NCBI GenBank assembly: GCA_964552795.1
Contig: CAZKIO010000001.1
Location: forward strand, 62,001 to 126,000
Direction of reading: 5' to 3'
DNA from: JAEUHZ01 sp964552795
GTDB lineage: Bacteria; Planctomycetota; UBA1135; GCA-002686595
Length of the DNA: 64,000 nt
Of the stretch, positions 15,776 to 24,406 are shown one piece after another; within the stretch, counting starts at the first letter, position 1; each line of letters starts with the position of its first letter. The position numbers and the translations under genes were made by a program. Below the pieces are notes generated by a model. The model was not told the origin of the DNA. It did not search any database and saw nothing but the letters and a program-made list of their open reading frames with translations.

Positions 15776-17701
15776 CTAGGGCCGTTCGAGTCCCGCCAGC
15801 GTCAGGGCGATCTCCTGCCCGTCGCGCACGACGACGATACGTGTCTCGCCGTCCGCGGCCCCCAGCGCGCGGAACAGGTCGCGCGCGTTCGCGACGTCCG
15901 CGCCGCCGGCCTTGACGATGCGGTCGCCGGCGCGCACGCCGGCCTTCTCGGCCGCGCCGTCCGCGGAGACCTCCTCGACCTCCAGCTCCGCTCCCAGCCG
16001 CAGCCCCAGGCGCGCGGCCGCGCTGCCGCCGCCCGCGGCGTCGGGCGGGAACTCGATCGCCGCGACGACCTCGCTGCCCGCGCGCAGCACCGTCACGGTG
16101 GTCTTCGCGGGCGCCGCCTGCATGGCCGCGCGCAATTCGGCGCTGTCGGGCGTCGGCGTCTGGCCGATGCGCAGCACCTTGTCGCCGGCGAGAAGGCCCG
16201 CGCGCGCGGCGACGCTGTCCTCGACGATCTCGTCGATCGTCATGTCGTCGGCCAGCATGACGCCCAGGCGCCGGCCGCCCTGGCCGCGGCTCGGCGCGCG
16301 CAGGTTCTCGCGCGACAGGAGGGCCGGCAGGTTGGCGATGCCCAGCGCGCCGACCGCGATCACGATCGCCGAGTTGCGCTGGTACTCGGGGATCGCCTGC
16401 TCGAACGTGTCGAACTGCGTGTGGTGCGTGCGGCTGTAGACCGCGCGACCCTTCTGGATCCAGAAGAACCCGGGCACGTCGGCGCGCAGGAAGGAATCGT
16501 GGTCGCTGCCGCCGCCCGAGAGGCCCTGCACCTCGCGCACCTCGAACGGCAGCTCGGGGTCGAGGCTGGCGACGGGCGCGAACACCTCGCGCAGTTGCGC
16601 CGTCATCGCCGGGGTCGCCGTGATGCCCGCGCAGTAGTTCGTGCCGCCGTCGTGCACCAGGACGGCCGAGACCGAGGCCATGGCGTCCCGGTGCTTCTCG
16701 ACGTAGGCGCGCGAGCCGAGCAGGCCCTGCTCCTCGCCGCCCCACAGCATGAAGCGGATCGTGCGCTTGGGCTTGACCCCGGCCTTCACGAGCAAGCGCG
16801 CGGCCTCCAGCGCGGTCGCCACGCCGGTGCCGTTGTCGTTCGTGCCCGTCGCGCCGTCCCACGTGTCGAGGTGGCCGCCCACGATCACGACCTCGTCCGG
16901 CTTCTCGCTGCCGCGGATCTCGGCGATCACGTTGTGCTGCGCGATCGGGCCCTGCTTGAACCAGTTGCGGATGTCGAACTCCAGACGGACTTCCTCGCCG
17001 GCCTCGATGCGCTTCACGATCTCCCCGTGCTGGGCGGCGAGAAGCTGGATCGCGGGCCGCGTCGGCAGCTTGTCGAACGTGATGCGCGGGCTGCCGCTGG
17101 TCAGCAGCAGTTCCCCGCGGCCGGGCCGGATCGTCCCCGCGATGCCGGCCTCGTCGTACGCGGCCTCGAGCTGGTCGCGGAACTCGCGCGAGCCCTGCGG
17201 CGCGCCGCGGCCGCGGCCGGAGCTCGCGCGCGAGACCACCCACGCGCCCGGCAGCTTCGCGCGAACGGCATCGAGCTCGGCCGCGGTCGACGGCGCCAGC
17301 ACGGCGATCCCCGACACGCGGCCGCGCGTGCCCGCGGTCCACGCGTTGGTGGCGAAGCTGAGCTCCTTCAGCTCCGGCGCGAGCATGCGCCCCGACGCCG
17401 GCCCGCGGTTGAAGCCCACGGCGATCTCGCCCCAGCGCTCGAGGCGGCAGTTCTCCAGTCCGAACGCCTCGAACTGCGCGAGCGCCCAGGCGCAGGCCGT
17501 CTCGTACGCATCGGATCCGGTCAGCCGCGGGCCGATGCGGTTCGAGAGATGGTCGAGGTGCTCCATCACGCGGCTGTCCTCCCGCGCGAGCGCGATCAGG
17601 CGCTGCGCGTCGTCCGTCTGCGCGCGCGCCGGGCCGGCGGCGAAGCCGAACACGAGGAGGAATGACAGGATCAGCGCGGGGGGGGATCGGCGCGGCCGCA
17701 T
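15776..17701 (-). CDS. Secreted M28-family metallopeptidase with two PDZ domains
   Basis: 641 residues. Signal peptide (about 1-28). Zn-dependent aminopeptidase/carboxypeptidase of the M28 clan. Seen: metal-site motifs GGHLDTWDGATGTNDNGTG (His and bridging Asp), GGEEQG (catalytic Glu pair), VHDGGTNYC, and THHTQFDT (distal His). A PA-like insert lies before the catalytic core. Two C-terminal PDZ domains are visible, one starting near LGVMLADDMTIDEIVEDSVAARAGL and one near LGLRLGAELEVEEVS. Both have the GxGDxI/V-type loop (AGDKVLRI, AGDRIVKA). Start ATG 17701 gives a good signal peptide, with TACACT 39 nt upstream. Likely degrades peptides in the periplasm or outside; the PDZ pair may localise or gate it. 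Confidence 0.9.
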   Translation of the reverse strand: MRPRRSPPALILSFLLVFGFAAGPARAQTDDAQRLIALAREDSRVMEHLDHLSNRIGPRLTGSDAYETACAWALAQFEAFGLENCRLERWGEIAVGFNRGPASGRMLAPELKELSFATNAWTAGTRGRVSGIAVLAPSTAAELDAVRAKLPGAWVVSRASSGRGRGAPQGSREFRDQLEAAYDEAGIAGTIRPGRGELLLTSGSPRITFDKLPTRPAIQLLAAQHGEIVKRIEAGEEVRLEFDIRNWFKQGPIAQHNVIAEIRGSEKPDEVVIVGGHLDTWDGATGTNDNGTGVATALEAARLLVKAGVKPKRTIRFMLWGGEEQGLLGSRAYVEKHRDAMASVSAVLVHDGGTNYCAGITATPAMTAQLREVFAPVASLDPELPFEVREVQGLSGGGSDHDSFLRADVPGFFWIQKGRAVYSRTHHTQFDTFEQAIPEYQRNSAIVIAVGALGIANLPALLSRENLRAPSRGQGGRRLGVMLADDMTIDEIVEDSVAARAGLLAGDKVLRIGQTPTPDSAELRAAMQAAPAKTTVTVLRAGSEVVAAIEFPPDAAGGGSAAARLGLRLGAELEVEEVSADGAAEKAGVRAGDRIVKAGGADVANARDLFRALGAADGETRIVVVRDGQEIALTLAGLERP

Positions 17702-17740
17702 GGGGCTCCTCGCAGGGTTGGGGGGGGCACGAGCGCGCCG

Positions 17741-17746
17741 AGTGTA
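17741..17746 (-). promoter_or_regulatory. -10-like TACACT
   Basis: GC-TACACT, 39 nt upstream of ATG 17701 on the minus strand. Confidence 0.45.
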
Positions 17747-17861
17747 GCCGTCCGCGGCCGGCCCGGGGTCCGCGGCCCGGCCGCACGCGGCGCCGCCCCC
17801 GGAGCGCGGAACGGCCCGCCGCGCTTTCGTTTGGGGCGTGCGTTGGCCGACAGCCATCCGC

Positions 17862-17936
17862 ATGCTCCCCGTTTCCACGCGGCCGTCCGGCGGCGCGACC
17901 CCCTTTCCGCAGCGAGTCCAGCCATGCGCATCATGA
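17862..17936 (+). other. Possible 24-codon upstream ORF overlapping the thrA start
   Basis: ATG 17862 opens 24 codons in another frame that run 13 nt into thrA. It holds two Thr codons but no run of Thr or Ile as in classical thr attenuators. No TAnnnT hexamer at the usual distance. Low confidence. Confidence 0.15.
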
Positions 17937-20389
17937 AGTTCGGCGGCACCTCCGTCGGCGACGCCGCGCGCATGCGGCGCGTCGCGGACCTCGTCGCGGC
18001 CGCCCTGCAGGAAGACCGCGTGTGCCTCGTCGCGTCCGCGGTCACCGGCGTCACCAACCTGCTCCTCGAGTCGGCGCAGCGCGCGCAGGCCGGCGACGCC
18101 GTCGCGCCGTGGGTCGAGCGCTTTCGCGCGGTGCACGCGCCGATCCTGGCCGACGTCGGCCGCGAGATGCCGGCGGTCGCGCGCGAGCGGCTCGAGGCCG
18201 AGATCGACGGCCTCGTCCGCGAGCTGGACCGGTTGCTGCAGGGCGTGAGCCTGCTGCGCGAGTCGCCGCCGCTCGTGATCGCGCGGCTCTCAAGCCTGGG
18301 CGAGCGCGCGTCGTGCGCGATCCTGCGCGAGATGTGCGCGGCGCGCGGCCTCGACCCGCTGCTCCTGGACCCGCGCGAGCACATCATGGCCGCCGGCAAC
18401 TGCCTGGAGGCCGAGCCGGACACGGCGCGCACGCGCGAGCGTTTCGCGCACGTGCGCGAGGCCGGTCCGCGACTGCTGATCCTCCCCGGGTTCTTCGCGG
18501 GCGACGAGGAAGGGCACACGCTGATCCTGGGCCGCGGCGGGTCCGACTGGACCGCGACGCTGGCCGCGGCGGCGCTCGACGCCGACGCGTGCGAGATCTG
18601 GACCGACGTCGACGGCATCTTCAGCGCCGATCCGCGCCTCGTGCCCGAGGCGTTCCCGGTCGCGGAGCTGTCCTTCGAGGAGGCTCTCGAGCTGAGCTAC
18701 TTCGGCGCCAAGGTCCTGCACCCCAAGACCATCCAGCCGGTGCGCGAGCGGCGCATCGACGTCGCCGTGCGCAACAGCTTCGCGCCCGAGAAGCCCGGGA
18801 CCCGCGTGAAGCACAAGGCCGCGCCGTCGCTGCACGGCGTGCGCGGGCTGACCCTGCTGGGCGACATCGTGCTCCTCAACCTGACCGGCGCGGGCATGGC
18901 CGGCATCCCGGGAGTCGCGTCGCGCGCGTTCGGTGCTCTGGCCGAGTCGGGCATCTCGGTGATCCTGATCTCGCAGGCCAGCAGCGAGTTCGCGATCTCT
19001 CTGTGCGTGGCGGCACGCGACGGCGCGCGCGCCGTCGTGGCGCTGGAGCGCGCGTTCGAGCCGGAACGGCGCCTGGGCCGCATCGATGCGGTCGAACGGC
19101 GCAACGGCCTCTCGATCCTCAGCGCCGTCGGCGACGGCATGCGCACGCGCATGGGCGCCGCCGGGACGTTCTTCGAGGCGCTGGCGGAGGTCGCGGTCAA
19201 CGTCGTGGCCATCGCGCAGAGCGCCAACGAACGCAGCATCTCGGCCGTCGTCCACGCCGAGGACGGCCGGCGCGCGCTACGCCACGCGCACCGCTGCTTC
19301 TTCGACACGCCCGAGACGCTCGACCTCGTCCTGTGCGGCGTGGGCAGCGTCGGCGGGAAGTTGTTGGAGCAGATCGTGTCGCACAAGGACGCACTGCGGG
19401 CGCGCGGCGTCGAGCTGCGGCTCGTGGGCGTGTCGAACAGCAAGACGCTGCTGCTGGATGCGCGCGGCATCGACCCCGCGCGCGCCGCCGGGATGCTGGG
19501 GGCCAAGGATCCGCGTTCGGGGCCGGCCGACCTGGCGCGCCTCGGCGCGTTCCTGGGCGAACACAAGCCGGTGACGCCGGTCCTCGTGGACTGCACGGCC
19601 AGCGAGCCGCTGTCGGAGCGCTACGGCGACCTGATGCGCGCCGGATTCCACGTCGTGACGGCCAACAAGAAGGCCAACGCGGCCAGCCTCGCCTACTACA
19701 GGGAACTGCGCAGCACGGCGCGCGAGCGCCAGCGGCGCTTCTGCTACGAGACGAACGTCGGCGCGGGCCTGCCGGTGATCGGCACCCTGCAGAACCTCGT
19801 GAAGCGCGGCGACCGCGTGAAGTCGATCGAGGGCATCCTGTCCGGTTCGATGTCGTACCTGCTGGGGCGCCTGGAGGAGGGCGTCGCGCTCAGCAAGGCC
19901 GTGCGCGAGGCGCGCGAGAAGGGTTTCACCGAACCCGATCCGCGCGAGGACCTCTCGGGCCGCGACGTGGCGCGCAAGGTGCTCATCCTGGCGCGCGAGA
20001 TCGGCCTGGAGCTCGAACCCGACGACGTCGCGGTCGAGGGCGTGCTGCCCGGCACGTTCGACGCCTCCGGCGAGGTGGACGAGTTCCTCGACCGCCTGCC
20101 CGAGCTCGACGGTCCGTTCGCGGCGCGCATCGCGGCGCTCGCGGCGCGCGGCGAAGTGCTGCGCTTCGTGGGGCGCGTCGAGGGCGGCAGCGTGTCGGTC
20201 GGCCTGCAGGCCGTCGGTGTCGAACACCCGCTGCGCGGCGTGAAGGGCGGCGAGAACGCGCTGGCCTTCCTGACCGAGCACTACAGCCCGCGCCCCATGG
20301 TCATCCGCGGGTACGGCGCGGGCGCCGAGGTCACGGCGGCCGGCGTGCTGGCGGACATCCTCGCGCTCGCGAGCTGGAGCGCGGCCTGA
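17924..20389 (+). CDS. thrA: Bifunctional aspartokinase / homoserine dehydrogenase I
   Basis: 821 residues. Catalyses the first and third steps from aspartate to homoserine. Seen: intact aspartokinase motif MKFGGTSVGD at the N-terminus, LGRGGSDWTA near residue 200, ACT regulatory region about 310-455. The homoserine dehydrogenase follows from about 465, with the NAD(P) fold LCGVGSVGGKLLEQ, then VVTANKKAN, FCYETNVGAGLPVIGTL and GFTEPDPREDLSGRDVARK. Length matches E. coli ThrA. It is followed by thrB (73 bp away) and thrC. Threonine feedback through the ACT domains is expected from family knowledge. ATG 17924 starts immediately before the KFGG motif. Confidence 0.96.
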   Translation: MRIMKFGGTSVGDAARMRRVADLVAAALQEDRVCLVASAVTGVTNLLLESAQRAQAGDAVAPWVERFRAVHAPILADVGREMPAVARERLEAEIDGLVRELDRLLQGVSLLRESPPLVIARLSSLGERASCAILREMCAARGLDPLLLDPREHIMAAGNCLEAEPDTARTRERFAHVREAGPRLLILPGFFAGDEEGHTLILGRGGSDWTATLAAAALDADACEIWTDVDGIFSADPRLVPEAFPVAELSFEEALELSYFGAKVLHPKTIQPVRERRIDVAVRNSFAPEKPGTRVKHKAAPSLHGVRGLTLLGDIVLLNLTGAGMAGIPGVASRAFGALAESGISVILISQASSEFAISLCVAARDGARAVVALERAFEPERRLGRIDAVERRNGLSILSAVGDGMRTRMGAAGTFFEALAEVAVNVVAIAQSANERSISAVVHAEDGRRALRHAHRCFFDTPETLDLVLCGVGSVGGKLLEQIVSHKDALRARGVELRLVGVSNSKTLLLDARGIDPARAAGMLGAKDPRSGPADLARLGAFLGEHKPVTPVLVDCTASEPLSERYGDLMRAGFHVVTANKKANAASLAYYRELRSTARERQRRFCYETNVGAGLPVIGTLQNLVKRGDRVKSIEGILSGSMSYLLGRLEEGVALSKAVREAREKGFTEPDPREDLSGRDVARKVLILAREIGLELEPDDVAVEGVLPGTFDASGEVDEFLDRLPELDGPFAARIAALAARGEVLRFVGRVEGGSVSVGLQAVGVEHPLRGVKGGENALAFLTEHYSPRPMVIRGYGAGAEVTAAGVLADILALASWSAA

Positions 20390-20418
20390 TCGCGCGGGAC
20401 GGCCGCGCCCGCGCGCGC

Positions 20419-20424
20419 TATCGT
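20419..20424 (+). promoter_or_regulatory. -10-like TATCGT between thrA and thrB
   Basis: GC-TATCGT in the 73-bp thrA-thrB gap. An ATG lies only 6 nt downstream (20431), so the transcript would start almost at that codon. It suggests thrB-thrC have their own promoter. Confidence 0.4.
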
Positions 20425-20430
20425 TCCCGC

Positions 20431-20466
20431 ATGGAGAGCCGCAGACCCACGCTGTTCCAGCGATGA
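20431..20466 (+). other. Possible leaderless 11-codon ORF coupled to thrB
   Basis: ATG 20431 begins 6 nt after TATCGT and encodes MESRRPTLFQR; its TGA overlaps the thrB ATG as ATGA. The layout would allow a leaderless peptide to deliver ribosomes to thrB by coupling. Only one Thr codon, so not a classical attenuator. Confidence 0.3.
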
Positions 20467-21392
20467 AGCGGATCACGGCGTTCGCACCGGCCTCGATCGG
20501 AAACGTGGCCGCGGGCTTCGACGTCCTGGGCGCGGCGCTCGCGCCGCTCGACGCCGAGCCGTGGGGCGATCACGTCACGGTCGAAGCGGCGGAGCGCGAC
20601 CGCTTCGAGTGCGTGGGGCCGTACGCCGCGCGCCTGCCGGCGGATCCGGCCGACAACCTGGTGGTGAAGGCGCGGCAGTTCCTGGAAGCGGCCCTCGGGC
20701 GCGGCATCGGGCCCGCGCGCGTCGTGCTCGACAAGCGCCTGCCGCTCAACAGCGGGCTCGGCTCGTCCGCTTCTTCGGGCGTCGCGGCCCTGGTCGCGTG
20801 CAATGCGTTCGCGGGCGAGCCGCTGGACAAGCGTTCCTTGCTGGATCTCGCAGCGCGTCTGGAGGGCGAGGCGACCGGCGCGGCGCACGTGGACAACGCC
20901 GCGCCGAGCCTCTTGGGCGGCCTGCAGCTCGTGGCGCCGGACGGCGCGGTGCGCACGCTGCCGTGGCCCGCGGATCTCGTGTTCGCCGTCGCGCAACCGG
21001 AGCTCGAACTGGCCACGCGCGAGTCGCGCGCGGCGCTGCCGCGGACGATCGCTCTGCCCGAGGCGGTGGCCTGGGCCCAGAACCTCGCCGCTTTCGTACA
21101 TGCGCTGCACGCGGGCGACCGCGCACTGCTCGCGGCGACGTTTCGCGACCTCTTGGCGGAGCCGCACCGCGCGCCGCTCGTGCGGGGTTTCGCGGGAGTC
21201 CAGCGGGCGGCGCTCGCCGCGGGCGCCGTCGCGTGCAGCCTCTCCGGTTCGGGCCCGGCCGTGTTCGCGGTCGCCGAGCGCGGGCGCATCGGCGTCGTCG
21301 CGGAAGCGATGCAGGCCGCGTTCCAGGGCGCCGGCGTCGCCAGCCGCGTGCGACCGTGCGCTCTCGACCCGCGCGGAGCGAGGGTCCTGTGA
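20463..21392 (+). CDS. thrB: Homoserine kinase
   Basis: 309 residues. GHMP-family kinase that phosphorylates homoserine for threonine synthase. Seen: N-terminal APASIGNVAAGFDVLGAAL, the ATP-binding motif LPLNSGLGSSASSGVAAL near residue 95, and the C-terminal GHMP motif SLSGSGPAVFAV. The start ATG overlaps the stop of a small upstream ORF, and the stop overlaps the thrC GTG (GTGA). Sits in the usual thrABC order. Confidence 0.95.
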   Translation: MKRITAFAPASIGNVAAGFDVLGAALAPLDAEPWGDHVTVEAAERDRFECVGPYAARLPADPADNLVVKARQFLEAALGRGIGPARVVLDKRLPLNSGLGSSASSGVAALVACNAFAGEPLDKRSLLDLAARLEGEATGAAHVDNAAPSLLGGLQLVAPDGAVRTLPWPADLVFAVAQPELELATRESRAALPRTIALPEAVAWAQNLAAFVHALHAGDRALLAATFRDLLAEPHRAPLVRGFAGVQRAALAAGAVACSLSGSGPAVFAVAERGRIGVVAEAMQAAFQGAGVASRVRPCALDPRGARVL

Positions 21393-22690
21393 AGCTGGTC
21401 GGAACGCGCAACACCCACGACCGCGCGACCTTCGTCGAGGCCGCCGGAGGCGCGACGCCGGCGCACGGCGGGCTGTTCGTCCCGGCCGAGTGGCCGGCCT
21501 TCGCGGACATCGACGCCTTGCTGCTCTTGGACTGGCCCGCGCGCTGCACCGAGATCCTCTCGCGCCTCCTGGAGGGGGAGTTCGACCGCCGCGAGATCAC
21601 CTCGATCGTCGACCACGCGCTCGACTTCCGCGCGCCCGTCGTGCGCGTCGCCGACGCGACCTTCGCCCTGGAGCTGCACCACGGTCCGACGCTGGCCTTC
21701 AAGGATTTCGGCGCGCGTTTCCTGGCGGCCGTCCTGACGCGCGCTCCGCAGCGCGGGCGCCGCACGATCCTGACCGCGACGTCCGGCGACACGGGCGCGG
21801 CCGTGGCGCACGCGTTCTGGCAGCGGCCCGACACGCGCGTCGTCGTGCTCTACCCGCACGGCCGCATCTCGGCCCTGCAGGAGCGCCAGATCGCGACGCT
21901 GGGCGACAACGTGACGGCCCTCGCCGTCGACGGTTCTTTCGACGACTGCCAGGCGCTGGTGAAGGCCTGCTTCGCCGATCGCAGGCTGTCGGCGGAGTTC
22001 GGTCTCGCCTCCGCCAACTCGATCAACATCGCGCGCCTCCTGGCGCAGGTCCTGTACTACTTCGAGGGCATCGCGGCGCTGCGCATGGCCGGCATCATCG
22101 ACGCACCGGTGATCGCGGTGCCCAGCGGCAACTTCGGCAACCTGTGCGCGGGCCTGATGGCCTGGAAGCTGGGCTTGCCGGCGACGGCCTTCGTGGCCGC
22201 GACGAACGTCAACGACACCGTGCCGCGCTATCTCGCCGGCGGGGAGTACGAGCCGCGCGCCTCGGTGGCGACGATCTCGAACGCGATGGACGTCGGGGCG
22301 CCGAGCAACTGGGAGCGCATCGAGGCCTTGTTCGACGGCGACGTCGCGGCGTTGCGCGCCGCGCTGCGCTGGGGCCGCGCGACCGAGGACGAGACGCGCG
22401 GGGAGATCGTCGCGCTGGCGCGCCTGGGCTACACCGCGTGCCCGCACACGGCCGTCGCGCACCGCGTGCTCGCGAAGACCCTGCAGGCGGGCGAGGTCGG
22501 GATGTTCCTGGCCACGGCGCACCCGGCCAAGTTCGGCGACGTGCTGCTGCCGATCCTGGAGCGCGAACCCGAGCTGCCGCCGGCGCTCGCCGCGCTCGGC
22601 GGACGCGCGCTCCTCACCGAGCGCATCCCGAACGACCGCGCCGCGCTGGTCGAACGGATCCGCCGTGCCGTCTCCAGCGGGGCCCAGTGA
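21389..22690 (+). CDS. thrC: Threonine synthase
   Basis: 433 residues. PLP enzyme converting O-phosphohomoserine to threonine. Seen: PLP-lysine motif HGPTLAFKDFGARFL near residue 100, TSGDTGAAVAHAF, and the phosphate-binding loop region AVPSGNFGNLCAG. The N-terminus (YVSTRG-type region in the family) is somewhat divergent: MKLVGTRNTHDRATFVEA. The GTG start overlaps the thrB stop, so the two are coupled. In length and motifs it matches the E. coli-type ThrC class. Confidence 0.94.
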   Translation: MKLVGTRNTHDRATFVEAAGGATPAHGGLFVPAEWPAFADIDALLLLDWPARCTEILSRLLEGEFDRREITSIVDHALDFRAPVVRVADATFALELHHGPTLAFKDFGARFLAAVLTRAPQRGRRTILTATSGDTGAAVAHAFWQRPDTRVVVLYPHGRISALQERQIATLGDNVTALAVDGSFDDCQALVKACFADRRLSAEFGLASANSINIARLLAQVLYYFEGIAALRMAGIIDAPVIAVPSGNFGNLCAGLMAWKLGLPATAFVAATNVNDTVPRYLAGGEYEPRASVATISNAMDVGAPSNWERIEALFDGDVAALRAALRWGRATEDETRGEIVALARLGYTACPHTAVAHRVLAKTLQAGEVGMFLATAHPAKFGDVLLPILEREPELPPALAALGGRALLTERIPNDRAALVERIRRAVSSGAQ

Positions 22691-22733
22691 ACCGAGAGGC
22701 GGAGCCCGTGTTGCCCGGCCGCGGCAGCCGCCG

Positions 22734-22739
22734 TAGGTT
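22734..22739 (+). promoter_or_regulatory. -10-like TAGGTT with possible -35 TTGCCC
   Basis: CG-TAGGTT, 30 nt before GTG 22770. TTGCCC at 22711-22716 is 17 bp upstream, the one place where a -35-like box is apparent. Confidence 0.45.
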
Positions 22740-22769
22740 TCAGCGCCGCGCGCGCCGGGCGTTGACGCA

Positions 22770-23489
22770 GTGATCCGCGACCTCACCATCGTCGTTCCGG
22801 CCTTCAACGAGGCGCGGCGGATCGAGGCCACGGCCGAGAAGCTGCTCGCCTGGGCCGAAGAGCGCCTGGACCGCTGCGAGATCGTGGTCGTGGACGACGG
22901 CAGCAGCGACGGCACCGCCGACCTGCTCGAGCGGCGATTCGCCGGGCGCATTCGCGTCGTGCGTCAGCCGCGTCAGCGGGGCAAGGGCGCGGCCGTGCGC
23001 GCCGGCGTGCTGGTCGCGACGCGGCCGTGGCTGGTGTTCATGGATGCGGACCTCTCCATTCCGCTGACCGAGTTCGAGCGGCTCGAGGCACGGGCGGGCG
23101 AGGCTCCGGTCGTGATCGGCAGCAAGCGCGCGCCCGGCAACGACATCGAGTACCCGTTCCTGCGCCGCGTGCTGGGCGGGATGGGGCAGTGGATCGTGAA
23201 GCTGTTCGTCGTGCGCGGCTTCTACGACACCCAGTGCGGGTTCAAGCTGTTGCGGACCGACGTCGCGCAGGAGCTGTTCCGCGCGCAGCGCATCGACGGC
23301 TTCGGGTTCGACTTCGAGGTGCTGTACCTCGCGCGCCGGCTGGGCCACCCGGTCATCGAGGTCCCGGTGCGCGTCGAGCACCAGGTGGGGAGCACCGTGC
23401 GCGCGACGAGCTACCTGCGGGTCCTGCGCGAGGCGGCGCAGGTCGCGTGGAACAAGCTGCGCGGCGCGTATCCGGCCCGGCGCACCTGA
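22770..23489 (+). CDS. Family 2 glycosyltransferase, dolichyl/polyprenyl-phosphate sugar transferase-like
   Basis: 239 residues, GTG start. Seen: N-terminal VVPAFNEARRI, DDGSSDGTADLL, and the catalytic metal motif FMDADLSIP (DAD). The sequence DTQCGFKLLR and the closing HPVIEVPVRVEHQVGSTV resemble ALG5/DPM-type enzymes that load glucose or mannose onto polyprenyl phosphate. No membrane segment is apparent. Two GT39-like membrane transferases nearby (24407, 26232) typically use such lipid-linked sugars, so a shared glycosylation route is plausible (inference). Confidence 0.85.
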   Translation: MIRDLTIVVPAFNEARRIEATAEKLLAWAEERLDRCEIVVVDDGSSDGTADLLERRFAGRIRVVRQPRQRGKGAAVRAGVLVATRPWLVFMDADLSIPLTEFERLEARAGEAPVVIGSKRAPGNDIEYPFLRRVLGGMGQWIVKLFVVRGFYDTQCGFKLLRTDVAQELFRAQRIDGFGFDFEVLYLARRLGHPVIEVPVRVEHQVGSTVRATSYLRVLREAAQVAWNKLRGAYPARRT

Positions 23490-23498
23490 CCGGCGGCG

Positions 23499-24353
23499 TC
23501 AGACGCAGAGCAGGATCGACAGCCGGCGGCGGTACTCCGTCACCAAGGGGTCCGCGTCGCCCAGCGCCTCGAAGGCCTGCTGCAGCGCCTTGCGCGGTTC
23601 GCTGTCGTTGAAGCGCACGTCGCGCTTCGCGCCTTCGTACATCTGCTCCAGGCCATCGGCCGCGCGCCCCTCGGCCAAGAGCGCGCGTCCGAACGCGAGG
23701 CGCGCCGCGATGTCGTCGGGGTCCTGCTTCACTGCGGCTTCCAGCGGCGCGAGGTCCGTGCGCTGCGCGAGCAGCGCGATCAACGCCTGCGCGGCCCGGC
23801 CGGGATCCGAGGCTTTCTCCTCGACCGAGAGCGCGTCGAAGGCAGCCTGACCCTCGGCGGACTTGCCGGTCGCGAGCAGCAGGCGCGCGTGGTGCGCCGC
23901 CGCAAGCCTGGGCGCGGGCTTCCTGGCCGCGAGGCGCGCCACGTTCGCGAGCGCGATCTCGGGCTTGCCGTCCTTCTCGGGCGCGAGCGCCTCCTCCAGC
24001 GGATCGACGACCGGCCCGAGGTGCTTCGCGAGCATGTCGCGGATCGCCTTCTCCGGTTGGGCGCCGACGAAGCCGTCCACCGGACGGCCGCCCTTCAGCA
24101 GGAGCACGGTCGGGACGCTCTGCACCTGGAAGGCGTCGGCGATCTCGGGGTTCTGGTCGATGTCGATCTTGGCCAGCACGAAGGCGCCCTTCATCTCGCG
24201 CGCGACCTTCTCCAGGATCGGACCGAGCGTCTTGCACGGCCCGCACCAGGTGGCCCACAGATCCACGAGCACGGGGGTCGTGCGGGAGCGCTCGACGACC
24301 TCCTGAACGAAGTTGGCGGTTGTGACGTCGACGATGCTTGCTGTGGTGTTCAT
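23499..24353 (-). CDS. Thioredoxin-TPR protein (CnoX/YbbN-like)
   Basis: 284 residues. N-terminal thioredoxin domain with an intact WCGPC active site (about residues 35-39) and the cis-Pro motif SVPTVLL. TPR-like helical repeats fill about 125-284. In E. coli the homologue CnoX is a chaperedoxin that protects proteins from hypochlorite damage and hands them to GroEL. Unlike E. coli YbbN, which lacks the full CxxC, this one keeps both cysteines, so it is probably redox-active. Cytoplasmic, no signal peptide. TATCCT lies 31 nt upstream. It converges with the GT2 gene, 9 bp apart. Confidence 0.88.
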   Translation of the reverse strand: MNTTASIVDVTTANFVQEVVERSRTTPVLVDLWATWCGPCKTLGPILEKVAREMKGAFVLAKIDIDQNPEIADAFQVQSVPTVLLLKGGRPVDGFVGAQPEKAIRDMLAKHLGPVVDPLEEALAPEKDGKPEIALANVARLAARKPAPRLAAAHHARLLLATGKSAEGQAAFDALSVEEKASDPGRAAQALIALLAQRTDLAPLEAAVKQDPDDIAARLAFGRALLAEGRAADGLEQMYEGAKRDVRFNDSEPRKALQQAFEALGDADPLVTEYRRRLSILLCV

Positions 24354-24384
24354 GGCGCTCTTCTAGGACGGGCTGGAAGCCCGC

Positions 24385-24390
24385 AGGATA
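24385..24390 (-). promoter_or_regulatory. -10-like TATCCT
   Basis: GG-TATCCT, 31 nt upstream of ATG 24353 on the minus strand. Confidence 0.45.
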
Positions 24391-24406
24391 CCACCGCGCC
24401 GCGCGC

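Noticed and set aside
17862..17936. A classical Thr/Ile-rich attenuator before thrA
   Set aside because: The possible small ORF has only two Thr codons and no Ile run, and no paired terminator/antiterminator stems were seen.
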